Shown in pieces: positions 35,773 to 48,208 of a DNA stretch of 64,000 bases. Location of the stretch: NCBI GenBank assembly GCA_963930655.1, contig OZ005609.1:18301001-18365000 (forward strand). The letters are read 5' to 3'. Numbering within the stretch: position 1 is the stretch's first letter; each line of letters starts with the position of its first letter. Below the pieces are notes generated by a model. The model saw only the letters and a list, made by a program, of their open reading frames with translations, was not told the DNA's origin and did not search any database. The DNA is from Myrica gale. Its lineage: Eukaryota; Streptophyta; Magnoliopsida; Fagales; Myricaceae. The position numbers and the translations under genes are program-made.

Positions 35773-38700
35773 ATGCCTAACCCAATATCTAGAATCCTAG
35801 ATGATAACAAACTGACTGGGCCAAACTTCCTTGATTGGAAGAGAAATCTTATGATAGTACTCACTGTGGATTAAATTGCTCATGTCCTTAGAGAGGAGAC
35901 TCATCAGCTTGCCTTAGCCGATGCTACTCAAGAACAAAGAGTTGCTTTTGATAAGTGGCATGAGGCAGACGAATTAGCTCGTTGTTATATGTTGGCGTCT
36001 ATGTCCAACTTACTGGAAAAGCAATGCGAGGGCATAGCGATAGCTAAAGAGATATTGTGATATCTCCAAGAGCTATTCGGAGAGCAAAGTCGTTCTGCAC
36101 GCCAGTAAGTTATGAAATTGCTGATGACTACCAAAATGATGGAAGGTGCTCCAGTTCGGGAACATGTCCTGAATATGATATGTTTCATCACAGAACTGGA
36201 GACACTGGGTGCAGAAATGGATGGCGAGACCAAGATTGGAGCGATATTGGCATCTTTTCCATAGTCATTCAACCAGTTCATATTAAACTATAATATGAAC
36301 AAAATGACAGTGACTTTGTCCGAGCTGTTCAATATGTTACAAGCAGATGAAGAGCTTATCAAAAAGGAGAAAGGTTCTCTGATAATAATCGAAAAGTGAA
36401 AAGTCAGTTCTCCCTCGGGATTCAAACCCAAAGGGAAGAAATTTAAGAAGAAGAAAAGGTCTCAGCCTAGCTCAAAGGCAAAGAAGGAGGACAAGAACAT
36501 CCCAGATAAGAAGGCTAAGGAAAATTGTTTCCACTGCGGCAAACCAGGTCATTGGAAAAGGAATTGTCGCGTGTATCTTGCTTCTTTGAAGCAAAAGAAG
36601 CCTTATAAAGGTATGCTTGTCATTGAAATGAATTTAATAGATGTACCATTAAATTCATGGTGTGTCGATTCAGGCACAACGTCTCATATCTGCAATATGT
36701 TGCAGGGGTTTAAAGAAACCTAGAGACTAGAGAAATGGGAAGTCATCCTAAAGATGGGAACGACTGCAAGTGTTGCAGTGACTGCCATAGGAACTTTTCA
36801 CTTAAGTCTACAACGGAATAAAGTTTTACTTCTGGAAGATTATCTATACGTACCAAAATGTCGTAGAAACTTAATTTCTGTTTCAAAACATGGAATATCT
36901 GGATATTCTGTTCTCTTTTATACTAAACGTGATATTAAGTTTCACAATCAGTTTATTGCTTCTGGTACTATGATAGATGGTCTTTATATTTTGGAAAATG
37001 TTGTAGACTCTGTAAAAATATAGAGAATGATGCAATTACTAGTGTGAAAACTCTCAAAAGGAAGAGGGATGTCAATCCCACTTACTTGTGGCATCTAAGA
37101 CTTGGTCATGCTAATCTTGATAGGATCAACAGATTAGTAAGGGATGGGTCGTTAGACCTTGTGAAGGTTGAGCCATACCCAATTTACGAGCTTTGCTTGC
37201 AAGGAAAGATGATGAAGAATCCTTTTAGGGAAAAGGAACTAGAGCCACAGAGTTGTTAGAGTTAGGTTATACTGATGTATGTGGTCCTTTTAACCACATA
37301 GCCAGAGGGGGGTTCTTATACTTCATCACATTCATTGATGATTATTTCAGGTATAGTTATCTGTACCTGATGAGACACAAGTCTGAATCCTTAGAAAGTT
37401 TAAAGAGTTTCAGAGTGAAGTTGAGAATCAATTGGAAAGGAGTATTAAGATACTCCGGTCTAATAGAGGAGGTGAATATCTCTCCGGAGATTTTCAATCT
37501 CATCTCAGAGAGAAAGCCATCATATCTCAATTGACTCCCCTTTCTACGCCACAACATAATGGTGTTGCAGAAAGAAGAAACCGAACACTATTAAATATGG
37601 TTCAGTCAATGATATGGATGTCACAATTACCTGTTTATTTTTGAGGTTATGCCTTATAGACAGCTGTTTATATTCTAAACAAGATACCCACTAAGTCCGT
37701 TCCTAATACTCCATATGAGTTATGGACTGACAAAAAGCCAAGTCTGAAACATTTTAGAGTATGGGGATAGCGATGGAATCAGAAATGGACTCCATGTACT
37801 CCAATGAGGTCTGGACCCTTGTTGATCAACCAAAAGGCATATAGCCTATAGGTTGTAAATGGGTATTCAAAGGAAAGCGAGGACCTACTGGAGAGGTAGA
37901 GACCTTCAAAGCTAGACTGGTTGCGAAAGGTTATACTCAAAAACATGGTATTGACTATGAGGAAAATTTTTCACCAGTAGCTATGATGAATTCCATTAGA
38001 ATCCTGTTGTCAATCGCCGCTCATTATGATTATGAGATATGACAGATGGATGTAAAATCCGTATTTCTGAATGGGTACATCCAAGATGACATTTATATGG
38101 AACAACCTGAAGATTTCCTTTCTCCTGGACAAGAATCTAAAGTGTGCAAACTGAACAAGTCTATTTATGGACTAAAACAAGCATCACGTTGCTGGAACAT
38201 CCATTTTGATAAGATGATCAAATCGTTTTGTTTCTCACAAAACATAGATGAATCTTGTGTTTGCAAAAGGATTAGTGGTAGTTTAGTAATGTTCCTTATT
38301 CTTTATGTTGATGATATTCTACTCATGGGGAATGACATCGGTGCAATGTCATCAGTGAAAGTATGGTTAGCGAACCATTTTTCTATAAAATACCTTGAGG
38401 AAGCATCCTACATTCTCGAGATCAAAGTGTTTAGAAACTGAGAAAAGAGGCTTTTAGGACTTTCACAAGCCCACTAAATTGACAAGATATTGGCACGGTA
38501 CAGCATACAGGATGCCAAGAAAGGTTTCTTCCCCTTTAGGCATAATATTCATCTCTCGAAGATGATTTCTCCTAAGACACATGAAGAGAGAGATAAGATG
38601 AGGAAGTTTCCTTATGCTTCAGCTATAGGAAGCCTCATGTATGCTATGCTCTGTACAAGGCTAGATATCAGTCATGCAGTTAGTATTGTGAGTAGATATC

Positions 38701-39722
38701 AGTCAGACCCAGGCCCTGAGCACTGGACAACAGTTAAGCATATTCTCAAATACTTGAGAATGACCAAACACTATTGTCTAGTGTGTGGTGGAGAGGATAT
38801 GCTAATTGTCAAGGGATACACAGATTCAGATTTTCAATCAGATATTGATGATAGAAGATCTACATATGGATTTGTGTTTACATGGGTAAAGGAGCAGTGA
38901 GTTGGAGAAGTTTCAAGCAGAACACTACTGCTGACTCCACCACAGATGTAGAATATGTTGCTGCTAGCGAATCTGCAAAGGAAGCTGTGTGGAAGTTGTC
39001 CCTTCGATCGAGGCCCTGAGCACTGGACAACAGTTAAGCATATTCTCAAATACTTGAGAAGGACCAAACACTATTGTCTAGTGTGTGGTGGAGAGGATAT
39101 GCTAATTGTCCAGGGATACGCAGATTCAGATTTTCAATCAGATATTGATGATAGAAGATCTACATCTGGATTTGTGTTTACATTGGGAAAAAGAGCAGTG
39201 AGTTGGAGAAGTTTCAAGCAGAACACTACTGCTGACTCCACCACTGATGTAGAATATCTTGCTGCTAGCGAATCTGCAAAGGAAGCTGTGTGGAAGTTGT
39301 CCCTTCGATCGAGTCCCCGATCACCATTTATTGTGAAAACAATGGTGCTATAGCACAGGCGGTGGAACCTCGGGCTTATCAAAGGACAAAATACATAGAA
39401 AGAAAGTTTCATCTAATTCGTGACATTGTGAATCGGGGTGATGTAGTGATGGCAAAAATAGCATCAGCTGAGAACATCGCAGACCCGTTCACTAAACCGT
39501 TGACTCAGAGTGTTTAAGAAACATTTAGAGTCTATGGGTGTTAAATACATGTCTGATTGGTATTGAGTGCAAGTGGGAGATTGTTAGATGTATGCCCTCA
39601 AAACCAATCATTTCGCATAATTATGAGATAATTATTATTATTGTTTGATCACTTGTATATTATTTTGGGTATATGCAATGAAATAAGATGTCATATTTAT
39701 AATGACATAAGATGTCATATTA
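35773..39722 (+). mobile_element. Ty1/copia retrotransposon with partial 3' LTR (copy B)
   Basis: Parts in order: gag from 35773 (MPNPISRILDDNKL...NFLDWKRNL), zinc knuckle CFHCGKPGHWKRNC near 36530, a GAG-pre-integrase zone (36740-37250), integrase core (37250-37640), reverse transcriptase (37768-38500, YVDD near 38305) and RNase H (to about 39500), then polypurine tract and LTR start at 39582. From 37768 it is the duplicate of the element at 1-2910. It is a fossil with many breaks. No 5' LTR is recognised and only about 140 bp of the 3' LTR remains. Confidence 0.88.
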
Positions 39723-40470
39723 CTAAGAAGTTTTTCAAACCCATAGCTATCACCTATTCTCTGAGTTTACTCAGAAGATCTTTAGTCATAGGATCTACGT
39801 CTACCATCTCAATTCAGAGATCGTAGTCGATATCTTCTAAACGTTGCAATCCACTTCTTATTAAAGAGACCATGACATACTTTTAAAAAATATACTGACC
39901 AGTTTGGCACATATACCTAAATTCAAACTTTCTACAGAACCTTTGATCTAGACCGCATTGCTTAGTTACTACTATGCTACATGAAGTATATTTTGCAACA
40001 CGGGTCGACTTCTTCCTCAACTAAGAAATAATTCCTGCACAAAAACGAAACACATCCACTTGCGGATATGTTGTTTTGAAGTGCAACTAATATAATTCTA
40101 AATCCATATTATTGCAACTAGAGAATAATAATTAGTATCCACAAAGTCTACACTAGGTTGCTCAGTGAAAACCCTTGCCACCAATATTGCTAATTTATAT
40201 CAAATTACCTTCTGTATGCTTTCAATATATTTCTTAATACCCACTTGCATGCATTCAATGACTTTTCTCCAACTCAATTTCTAATTCATTTGCGTCAGGA
40301 CTATATAGTTTTTCTTTGCATGAATTAATTGGATCAATTTTCAAGTTTATCGTTTGTATTTTTCAAGTTCTAAGCGGTGATTTTTAAAATCTAGATGCCA
40401 TTGGATCGAATATATTCGATTTCTAAAAGAGGATTAAATTACTAATCATTCAGTAAGCTACATATATCCG
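39723..40470. other. Copy B counterpart of 3217-3963
   Basis: Begins with the copia RNase H-end remnant (minus strand, to about 39930), then AT-rich sequence with no gene recognised. Confidence 0.5.
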
Positions 40471-40686
40471 GTGCAAAGAGAACCACTAGCTTGGAGTCCA
40501 CCCAGAGAAAAAGAAAAGAACTACTTCGAATTCCCCAAAGTTACCCGTGACTACCTTCTAACGAGTGACAACCCAACGACCTATAACGCTAGTCATTACT
40601 GCCAATTGGGGCTAGTAAATAAGCCCCATATATACAACCTTATAAGCAGCGAAGAAGAAAAAGAATTTGATACAATGGCCGGCTAA
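40471..40686 (+). CDS. Hypothetical 71-codon ORF (copy B)
   Basis: Duplicate of the frame at 3964-4179 with three replacement differences. No family recognised. Because all visible differences change amino acids, it is probably not under constraint. Confidence 0.2.
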   Translation: MQREPLAWSPPREKEKNYFEFPKVTRDYLLTSDNPTTYNASHYCQLGLVNKPHIYNLISSEEEKEFDTMAG

Positions 40687-41049
40687 CGGGGGTTACGTAT
40701 TCCTGACGTGCATCTATTATGGATTAAGTTTTGAAGTCATTCAATTCAGTAGTTGCTGGAGAAATAACATCACTACTAAGAGGACGAATATAGAAGATCG
40801 AGCTCCTATTTTATGACGAAGCTTTTCCATAAACATTTGGTTTTGTTGAACTCTAGAATTTCTCGTTAAGAAATATAAATAAAAGGGAAAAATATATTTT
40901 TTACCTTTTAAATTTAAATACAAGAGTATTGACACTTTACACTCTCACATGACTCTCATCTATTTAATTACACCCTCAGTCCAAATTGAGTGATAAAAGA
41001 GACAGAAAATTAGACACAGGATACAAATGGAAACAGAGCATCATGATGA

Positions 41050-41253
41050 GAAAGGATTGCCTCCAAAGGCAATCCCGTCCAAAGGCCGAAAGGCACGATC
41101 GGGATTGCTTTTGGAGGCAATCCAATGGTCTGGATTTTCGACCAATCACTGTTTGGTCAGGTGTGGGTCCCGCCTGGGACCCACACCCCTCCCTTGGTCT
41201 GGAAATCCAGACCATTGGATTGCCTCCAAAAGCAATTCCGACCGTGCCTTTCG
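41050..41253. mobile_element. MITE-like nested-hairpin element replacing the ERF1 3' end (copy B)
   Basis: Inverted arms at 41085-41137 and 41201-41253 (CCGAAAGGCAC... against ...GTGCCTTTCGG) match over about 52 bp with a few mismatches. The spacer holds a perfect hairpin (TGTGGGTCCC / GGGACCCACA, 41161-41184), and 41053-41074 is another (GGATTGCCT / AAGGCAATCC). It occurs only in copy B, where it takes the place of about 440 bp of copy A. No target duplication is seen. Superfamily unknown. Confidence 0.6.
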
Positions 41254-41346
41254 GATATACTCAAAAGTTCTTCCAAATAGGCTGCCCCTAAATCTTCGAA
41301 CACCACCACCTGATGATCTTCCGTTTTCAACTCATCCGCTTTCTTC

Positions 41347-41913
41347 TTAACTTCTCAAGTTCCTCTTCAAGAAGTGCCTCTTCTTCAACTCCAAAACCGG
41401 CGAGCACCCCTTCTCACAACGATACTTCATTTTGTGCAGTGACTCGCGAACTATGTCGGCAGGGAAATTAAGGACAGCCATGGAACCCTTCAGTGCAAAT
41501 GCAGCTTGATCATAAGCCAAAGCTGCAGCATCTGCCGTGTCAAAAGTTCCTATCCAAACTCGAACACCCTTCCTCGTCGAGTCCCTTATCTCCGCCGCGT
41601 ATTTTCCCCAAGGCCGCTTGCGGACCCCTCGATTGGAAATCTCTTCCTTCATGGGCTCCTCTTCAGTGACCCTTGAATTCACCTCCTCGTGATCGCTGAC
41701 GGGGAGCTGGGAGAATATGGTTTCGGATGTATCTTTACGGGCTTCCGCTAAGACGCCAGAAAGAAGCATTTCTTGGGAGTCGTTTTCATTCAAAGGAAGG
41801 TACTGATTATCAAAGTCGTGCCTATAATCCCATGACCAAGATTCTAGGGAGGTGAAAGAATGAGAAGAGGAGGGGAATTCGGAATCGGGGAATTGAAAGA
41901 ACGAAGATCCCAT
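41347..41913 (-). CDS. ERF1: ERF1-type transcription factor, C-terminally truncated (copy B)
   Basis: Duplicate of the gene at 4945-5625, about 98.5% identical in the shared part. From the ATG at 41913 it encodes 188 residues. The AP2 domain has the normal RVW triplet (Val where copy A has Asp) but begins NRGV where the family and copy A have YRGV. One extra A in the run after codon 188 brings a stop right after LKRNLRS, so the acidic C-terminal motif ([12 protein letters not shown] in copy A) is lost. The leftover sequence at about 41256-41346 still resembles it, and beyond that the gene end is replaced by the MITE-like hairpin. If expressed, it could bind DNA without activating, or it is simply a pseudogene. 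TATA box and G-box/W-box are retained. Confidence 0.85.
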   Translation of the reverse strand: MGSSFFQFPDSEFPSSSHSFTSLESWSWDYRHDFDNQYLPLNENDSQEMLLSGVLAEARKDTSETIFSQLPVSDHEEVNSRVTEEEPMKEEISNRGVRKRPWGKYAAEIRDSTRKGVRVWIGTFDTADAAALAYDQAAFALKGSMAVLNFPADIVRESLHKMKYRCEKGCSPVLELKKRHFLKRNLRS

Positions 41914-42008
41914 GTTGAACTGAATGAGTTTGATCTGAGAATATGTAGTTATCTTTCTAACATTCAACACTCTTTAAGGTTCCAAAGGAATTGTGACCGA
42001 AGAAGGTC

Positions 42009-42016
42009 TTTATATA
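42009..42016 (-). promoter_or_regulatory. TATA box of ERF1 copy B
   Basis: TATATAAA on the minus strand about 95 bp upstream of the ATG, as in copy A. Confidence 0.6.
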
Positions 42017-42146
42017 TGCACAAGGGGGAGGGAAAAGGAGGATTTAGCAAAGATAAAAACGAATTATGACAAAGACTGAAAGAGGGGAGTATTACTTGAA
42101 CATTCCTGGAATGCCACTAAACAATTCTGTTTGCTAGTAGTTGATG

Positions 42147-42158
42147 CACGTGGGTCAA
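42147..42158 (-). promoter_or_regulatory. G-box abutting a W-box upstream of ERF1 copy B
   Basis: CACGTG followed by GGTCAA (W-box TTGACC on the gene strand), the same arrangement and spacing as in copy A. Confidence 0.45.
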
Positions 42159-43679
42159 TGGGGGGGTTTGAAGGCATGCATGGCGGCCAGGTCATGTCTT
42201 ATATTTTAGCTAGACATCATCTTGATGAGCTCGTTGTAAAGTTGTGTGAGAATCTTGGCCATCCAATCTCTGCGAGGCAAATGACTATCAAGCTGTTTTG
42301 TCAATATTGTCGCGAAACAACGACCCCGACCACAGCAAATAATATTAATATAATTACATCTCCTATTCCGTGTCTAGCATGACAGGATTACAATAAAAAT
42401 AATAAAATTATAATATCTTTTTATTTATGACTTTTGTGAAATTTTATCTTAATTATTGTTATAATAATAATTTTTATTTATTTGTAAGACACATGACATG
42501 TCATATGACTATTTTTACATGCCACATCATCAATTTTATTAAAAATCTGGACAAAAATATGACTGAGGGTAAAAGATTAATTTTGCACATTACGGTGACA
42601 TAACAGGCTTTTTATTTCTCTCCGAATTCGCCACTTCTGTAGTAGTACTCTTTAGTAAAGTACTAGTCGTACGTAGATTTTGTATGAACAGAAAAGAAAT
42701 AACATTCTGCTTTTAATTGTTTCCTACGTACGCTTTGCCTTGTAGATCGAAGACTTTCTTGGTCAATTGCTTCTGGTTTTGGTGCCGCTGATTTCAACCA
42801 ATTTTGAGCTTCAGTCATGGTATTGATGGACATGTCCATAAAGTTGGAACACTTGGGAACATTTTAGTCAGAAATGATGCATGTGGGTCACCCCTCGTAT
42901 TCCACAAGCTTTACCGATCGATTAATTTAGAACACCATGGTAGTCCTTCCAAAATACAATACAGGATGCTGATTAATCCAACTCTATCTCTCTCTATTCT
43001 CTTGTCAATTGAGGTTACGTAGTTGCACAAAATCTTCTTTTTTTAATTAATGCTGCCAATCCACCAGCAAATATCTAATTCCTAATGGATCGACCTTCAG
43101 GATTTGTTCTCTGGGTCTTGTTATATATATATCAATCCCGTACAACCCGTGTAACAAAAAGTTAAAGATTTTTTTTGCTCAAGATCTGTCTATCGAAAAA
43201 ATTTAATTGTTAGACAGTTTTAATTACCCCGTGCCAATTAATCAGGTACCAAACGTTAAGGCAAGGAATTCTTATAATTAGCCAGGCATCTTTCTTAATT
43301 TACTGCCACTAGCAAAAAAAGGTGCATAGTGAAAATATTGGCTGGATCTCCATGCCTCAATCCAACACTTATAAATCTTTATTGGGTTTTCAGTAGTATC
43401 AATTTATGAATCTACTCTCTTTCAACCCTCGATTAATATCTGATGATAGTGGTCAGGTCTTAATTAAGGTGCATATTGTAGTTTTTAATAACTTCAGGGT
43501 GAAGCCTAGCAAAAAAAAAAACTTCAGGGTGAAGTGTGTTAATTAACTTTAATTCATAGTCAATGTTTTAAATTTTTAAGTAAGTTAATTAAATTTTTTG
43601 ATGGGACAAATTCACAAAACTAGAGGTAAATGAACAAGTATTTAGAGTCTTGTTGTGGGATGTAAGCTATGTTGTGGGA
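42159..43679. other. Intergenic region upstream of ERF1 copy B
   Basis: No complete gene. It carries an AT-rich stretch of about 250 bp (42303-42549) absent from copy A, and the possible orphan exon at 42732-42839. Confidence 0.55.
42732..42839 (-). pseudogene. Possible orphan first coding exon, copy B
   Basis: Same 36 codons as 6199-6306, with the GTACGT donor-like site kept. The reading starts MDMSINTMTEAQNW. Unknown family. Confidence 0.25.
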
Positions 43680-43685
43680 TGTAAG

Positions 43686-43818
43686 CTATGTGGATGAAAT
43701 GACTAAATTGATAAATGGAGATAACTTAAGGACTTATGTGACCAAATTTGAAACTCAGGGACCAAATTGATAATGGGTATAAAACTCAGAGACTGAAATG
43801 ATCATTAGCCCTTAATCT
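43686..43818. repeat. Remnant right arm of the foldback MITE (copy B)
   Basis: Only the right part of the foldback element at 7189-7590 is present, ending at the same point as in copy A. It is probably a deletion derivative. Confidence 0.6.
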
Positions 43819-43979
43819 AAAAACAAACTTACTATTTGGAGACTTAATCTTTAAAACCCAGTTCATTTTCCCCTTGGATTATTTTACTGCTTGAGTTTTG
43901 AAAATGTATAAAAGTGGGTTTTTTGGACACAAAATGATATAATAGATGATATATGTAGTTTAGAGGCATAAATATATTA

Positions 43980-45764
43980 GGGTTAATTGTACTGTAGGTT
44001 CCTGTGGTATCATTATTTGATAAATTGGTCCTTGAAGTATCACTTTCTACAAAATAGGTCCATGTGGTCATCATTCTAGATAAAAATTGGTTCCTCCGTC
44101 CATCAGTGGGTAACCCACTGGCGGAGTTAGCTGACTTGTCAAAAAGTGTCACGTCAGTAGTGAATAAGATGATGTTACGTGTACCCAAATCCAAGTAGGA
44201 CGCCAGCTAAATTTAAAAAAATAATAATAAGAAAGACACTTAATTTAACGACGTCTACTCGTGCACAAGAAAAAATCTCCAAATCCTTTTAACCGAGCCA
44301 TTCCGATCGGCGGATCGAACTCCACAAAGTCCCCAGTGCAATGAATGCTAAAACTTCTGTAATGGTGAGGAGCGTTGCAACTACTCCTAAAATGATAAAT
44401 CAATGGGACGAAATAGGTGTCCGGTTTAGCCACCGAGGCTATGGAGTTCCTAGAGTCCAAAGCTCTCTTCCCGAACCCAAAATCCAGTTTGTCTTTTGTA
44501 CTTCTCCTCCTAGTACTTGTTGTGGGTTTGCTGTCTGGGGGCTGATTTGCGCGGACAAATTTGGTTGTTTGAGGAATAACTCCATCTTCTTCAACCGACC
44601 AAGCACTCAAGCCTCTTTTTTCTTCTGTCCTCTTCTTCTAGTTATTCTTAATTGTAACCACTTGTCTTCAGGTTGCCGTATGGGAGCATAATAGACATCA
44701 AGGATCAGAAAAGATGTGCTTGTGGGGGATTTTTTGGTGTTCTGGAATACGAGTTTTGGATTTGCTCAAGCGAGGTTTCTGTGTTTTCTTTTCCAGACGG
44801 GGCTTGATCAATTTGAGGAGTAGTTGCAGCGATTTGAGATGATCTCAGTAACTGGGACGTTGCAGAGGTTTATGTGTTTTTGATGGATAGAGAAATGGCA
44901 AGCATACTTCTGTGCGCGAGAGGACCTCCGACGGAATCAAGAGTTATGTTGGTTTCCTACATTTTTCAGGATTCAAATGCATTCACAAAATTACCATCGA
45001 ACATATTCAGAATTCAAACACAAACACCAATACATTTTACACAATCTCGAACAACTTTTTACTTTTGTATTCAACATAAGTTTTCGCTCTTTAAACTTTT
45101 TCACATCACTCCAATACTTTTTTTATTAAACAATTCCATCAAATCATTTTTCTCTTCACTTTACACAAACACCAATAAAATACTATTACAAAATAAATAT
45201 TCACAACTTCTCTAAAATCCTACATTTTTATTCCAACCGAACATATCCCTTGGTTTAGTAATTTTTTCTTGCAAAGAACGAAGAATCAAGTTACGAATCC
45301 ATCAATTTTCAAAGGAATCCCCAATTTCGATTAGGGCTATTCTGTAGAAAGGACTTGGGATTTCGCTGGGTTCGTCAGATTGAGTGAAACGCAAATTTGG
45401 TCGTGAGACAGAGTAAAGTAGGTGGGATGAGATAAGTGGCCTGCTGCGAGGTTGTTAGATTAAGTCTTTTTTTAATTTTTTTTGAAGTTAAGTAGGGTGC
45501 ATGCGTGCAAATTAGAAATTAAATTTTTTTTAGCTGCCGTTCTATGTAGATTTGAGTACACGGTGCCATCATTCTATTAGTTGTTGACGTGACATTTTTT
45601 GACACGTCAATCAAATTAGTCAATGAATCAAAGCTTGATGGATAGAGGCACCAATTTTTACTTAGAATGATAATCACATGGACTTATTTATAGAAAATGA
45701 TACATCAATGATCAATTTATCAAACAAAAATATCACATGGATCGACCTACAATGTAATTAACCC
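43980..45764. mobile_element. Mutator-like element (Pack-MULE type), copy B
   Basis: Same element as 7765-9519, with about 190-bp inverted arms. The right target duplication AAAACATTA is kept (45765-45773) and the left one has drifted (AATATATTA). It contains about 40 bp near 44760-44800 missing from copy A. No transposase. Confidence 0.82.
44245..44610 (-). pseudogene. Captured ORF inside the Mutator-like element, copy B (frame shifted)
   Basis: Begins MSAWSVEEDGVIPQTTKFVR and matches the copy A frame through SRNSIAS. One extra A near 44397 then moves it to another frame, so the hydrophobic C-terminal segment of copy A is lost. Not recognised as a family. Confidence 0.45.
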
Positions 45765-45773
45765 AAAACATTA

Positions 45774-46342
45774 TTTTCCCTCACTTAATCTGTGAAACAA
45801 ATGCCAGCTTCCAAAAAAAAAGAGATAGATCTACGAGAAGAAATAGCAATGGAGATGCAGAACATTGATAAATCTTCTATGACATCAGCATAATGGCTAT
45901 ACATAAAGAAAAAACTCATGCTTCCAGTCTCTAATTATCTTGCCGCCAAGATTGACATGGTCGACCATATTCTCTCAGCGCCTTTTTTGCCACTATTTAT
46001 CATTAGAGAAAAGGACAGAACAGAAAGGGACACAAAAAGGTTTAAGTTGTGGAGGTTTTGACCTTTTAACTCTCGTCGTGCGCCTAAAAAATTATGTACT
46101 ACTGCTCTACTTTAGTGGGGTTAGTACTTCACTGTTTATTATCGATCACATCAGTACGCTTGTCATCCCCGTATCAGTACTGTTACCATAGCTATTTTGT
46201 TCTCATTATGGAGGAAATAAACTCCATGAACGACCGGCCCTAACCTAAGAGAACGCTTGCATTCCATCTTCTCATGCCACGCATGACGCGGGGAGATAAT
46301 GATCAGAGAGGAGAGAGAGCAGAGAGAGAGAGGGAGAGGGGT
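45774..46342. other. Intergenic region, no gene recognised (copy B)
   Basis: Counterpart of 9529-10085, ending in a GAGAGA run just before the copia insertion. Confidence 0.6.
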
Positions 46343-46347
46343 TTATC

Positions 46348-46575
46348 TGTCAGTCGGATATGTGCTGGCCTAGACAGCTTATATCAAACCATAATTAGTC
46401 TATCTATTTATGGCATGATTCTTGTAAATATATTTGTGATTAGCAGAATATTATAGCTTCCTATTTAGTTAGACGTGATTGACGTAGCTGCTGTGATTCA
46501 GCCTTGTAATTAGCCAAAGAAGTTTCTATATAATGAGAAGAAACCTCACAATGAGGGCATTCAGTACAATTGATA
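46348..46575 (+). repeat. 5' LTR of the young copia element
   Basis: 228 bp, TGTCAG...ATTGATA, next to the primer-binding site at 46576-46588. Confidence 0.92.
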
Positions 46576-47209
46576 TGGTATCAGAGCCACATCTTCTAAA
46601 ATTAGGGTTGTGAGTCGCAAAATTTTCTGTGGGTGCGATTATTTTTTCTTGGTCGGCAGTTTCTGGGGGTTTCTGGGTTGCACTTTCCTTGTGGGAGGCA
46701 GTTGCTGTACTGCGATCATATTGTGGGAGTTGTAAACTGCTATTCGGCAGTTTCTGTGGTGATTGGTGACGATCTCAACTGCTATTCGACAGTTTCTGTG
46801 GTGATTGGTGACGATCGGCTGTCGGCAGGGTCTGAAGGTTTTGGGGTGAATTTCTTGTCCTGGTTGTGGATCGGTGGTGCTGGAGTGCTGCTGTCCAGAG
46901 CTCCTTTGTCGCATATTTCTGGTGCTTTGGTGCTGTCGGCAGTTTCTGCACATTTTGCGGTGGTTTCCTCGGGCTGGTGGTGGATTGGTAATGCTGGAGT
47001 GCTGCGGTCCTCTTTTTTTCCTCTGTTCTGGAGTGCTGCGATCGAATACGTTCAACTAAAGTGCTGCTGTGGTCTTGGGATTTAACAGTTCATGTGGGCC
47101 TGGGCTTGCTGTTCCACAAATCTGGTGGTTTTGGGCCTGTTATTATTTATCAGGTATTTTTTACATCTCGGCTTCTACTGTTTTTTTGTGTGTTTCTATT
47201 GTCTTTATT

Positions 47210-48208
47210 ATGTCTTCCACCGAGTCTTTCGGGGTCCGTTTTACTGGAAAAAATTATTCGGCCTGGGAATTCCAGTTTCAACTATTTGTAACGGGGAAAG
47301 AGTTGTGGGGTCACATTGACGGTAGTAATCCAGCTCCTACAGAGCCTAAAGAGCTGGGTCAGTGGACGGTCAAGGATGCACGTGTGATGTCCTGGATTTT
47401 AGGGTCTGTCGATCCTCTTATTGTACTCAATCTAAGGCCCTATAAGACTGCGAAGGCTATGTGGGACTATTTGCAGAAGGTTTATTACCAAGATAATACT
47501 GCTCGTCGTTTTCAGTTGGAATATGAGATTGCTACTTTTACTCAAGGTAATCTCTCCATTCAGGAGTATTTTTCTGGTTTTCAGAACTTGTGGGGAGAAT
47601 TTTCTGATTTGGTGTATGCGAAGGTGCCTGCTGGATCTCTCTCTGCTGTTCAGGACGTTCATGAGCAAAGCAAGAGAGATCAATTTCTTATGAAATTACA
47701 CTCTGAATTTGAGATTACTCGCTCCAATTTAATGAATCGGGATCCTTCTCCATCCTTGGATGTTTGTTTTGGAGAATTACTTCGCGAGGAGCAGCGTCTT
47801 CTCACACAGTCTACATTCCAGGAGGTGTCTAGAATCTCTAATTCAAATCAGGTTGCTTATGCAGCCCATAGTAAAGGGAAAGATATGCGGAAAGTTCTAT
47901 GTTTCAGCTGCAAGAAATATGGTCATATTGCCGCCAACTGTGCCAAGAAAACTTGTAACTATTGTAAGAAACAGGGCCACTTTCTCAAAGAATGTCCCAT
48001 CCGGCCTCCGAAACGTCCAGCTAATGCTTATCAGGCAGTCGTGAACCCCTCCTCTGTTCCAGAAATATCCTCGGCTTCTTCTTCTACTGTTGGGCAATCA
48101 GTTCTTACTCCAGAAATGGTCCAACAAATGATTGTATCAGCCTTTTCTCCCCTCCAGCGAATGACTCTTCCCCTGTGCCTGTTCCCACGCCTTCTGAGCC
48201 AGTTCTGA
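47210..48208 (+). CDS. gag of the young copia element
   Basis: A 333-codon frame from MSSTESFGVRFTGKNYSAWE, the usual copia gag start, with two closely spaced CCHC knuckles (CFSCKKYGHIAANC and CNYCKKQGHFLKEC). It forms the virus-like particle shell in this family. Part of a fossil element. Confidence 0.85.
   Translation: MSSTESFGVRFTGKNYSAWEFQFQLFVTGKELWGHIDGSNPAPTEPKELGQWTVKDARVMSWILGSVDPLIVLNLRPYKTAKAMWDYLQKVYYQDNTARRFQLEYEIATFTQGNLSIQEYFSGFQNLWGEFSDLVYAKVPAGSLSAVQDVHEQSKRDQFLMKLHSEFEITRSNLMNRDPSPSLDVCFGELLREEQRLLTQSTFQEVSRISNSNQVAYAAHSKGKDMRKVLCFSCKKYGHIAANCAKKTCNYCKKQGHFLKECPIRPPKRPANAYQAVVNPSSVPEISSASSSTVGQSVLTPEMVQQMIVSAFSPLQRMTLPLCLFPRLLSQF

Noticed and set aside
44341-44691. Plus-strand 116-codon ORF in the Mutator-like element of copy B
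   Set aside because: Complement of the captured minus-strand ORF; open only because of one-base differences.
46633-47085. 150-codon plus-strand ORF before gag of the young copia element
   Set aside because: It lies in the untranslated leader, contains a duplicated 38-bp block and matches no domain; gag starts at 47210.
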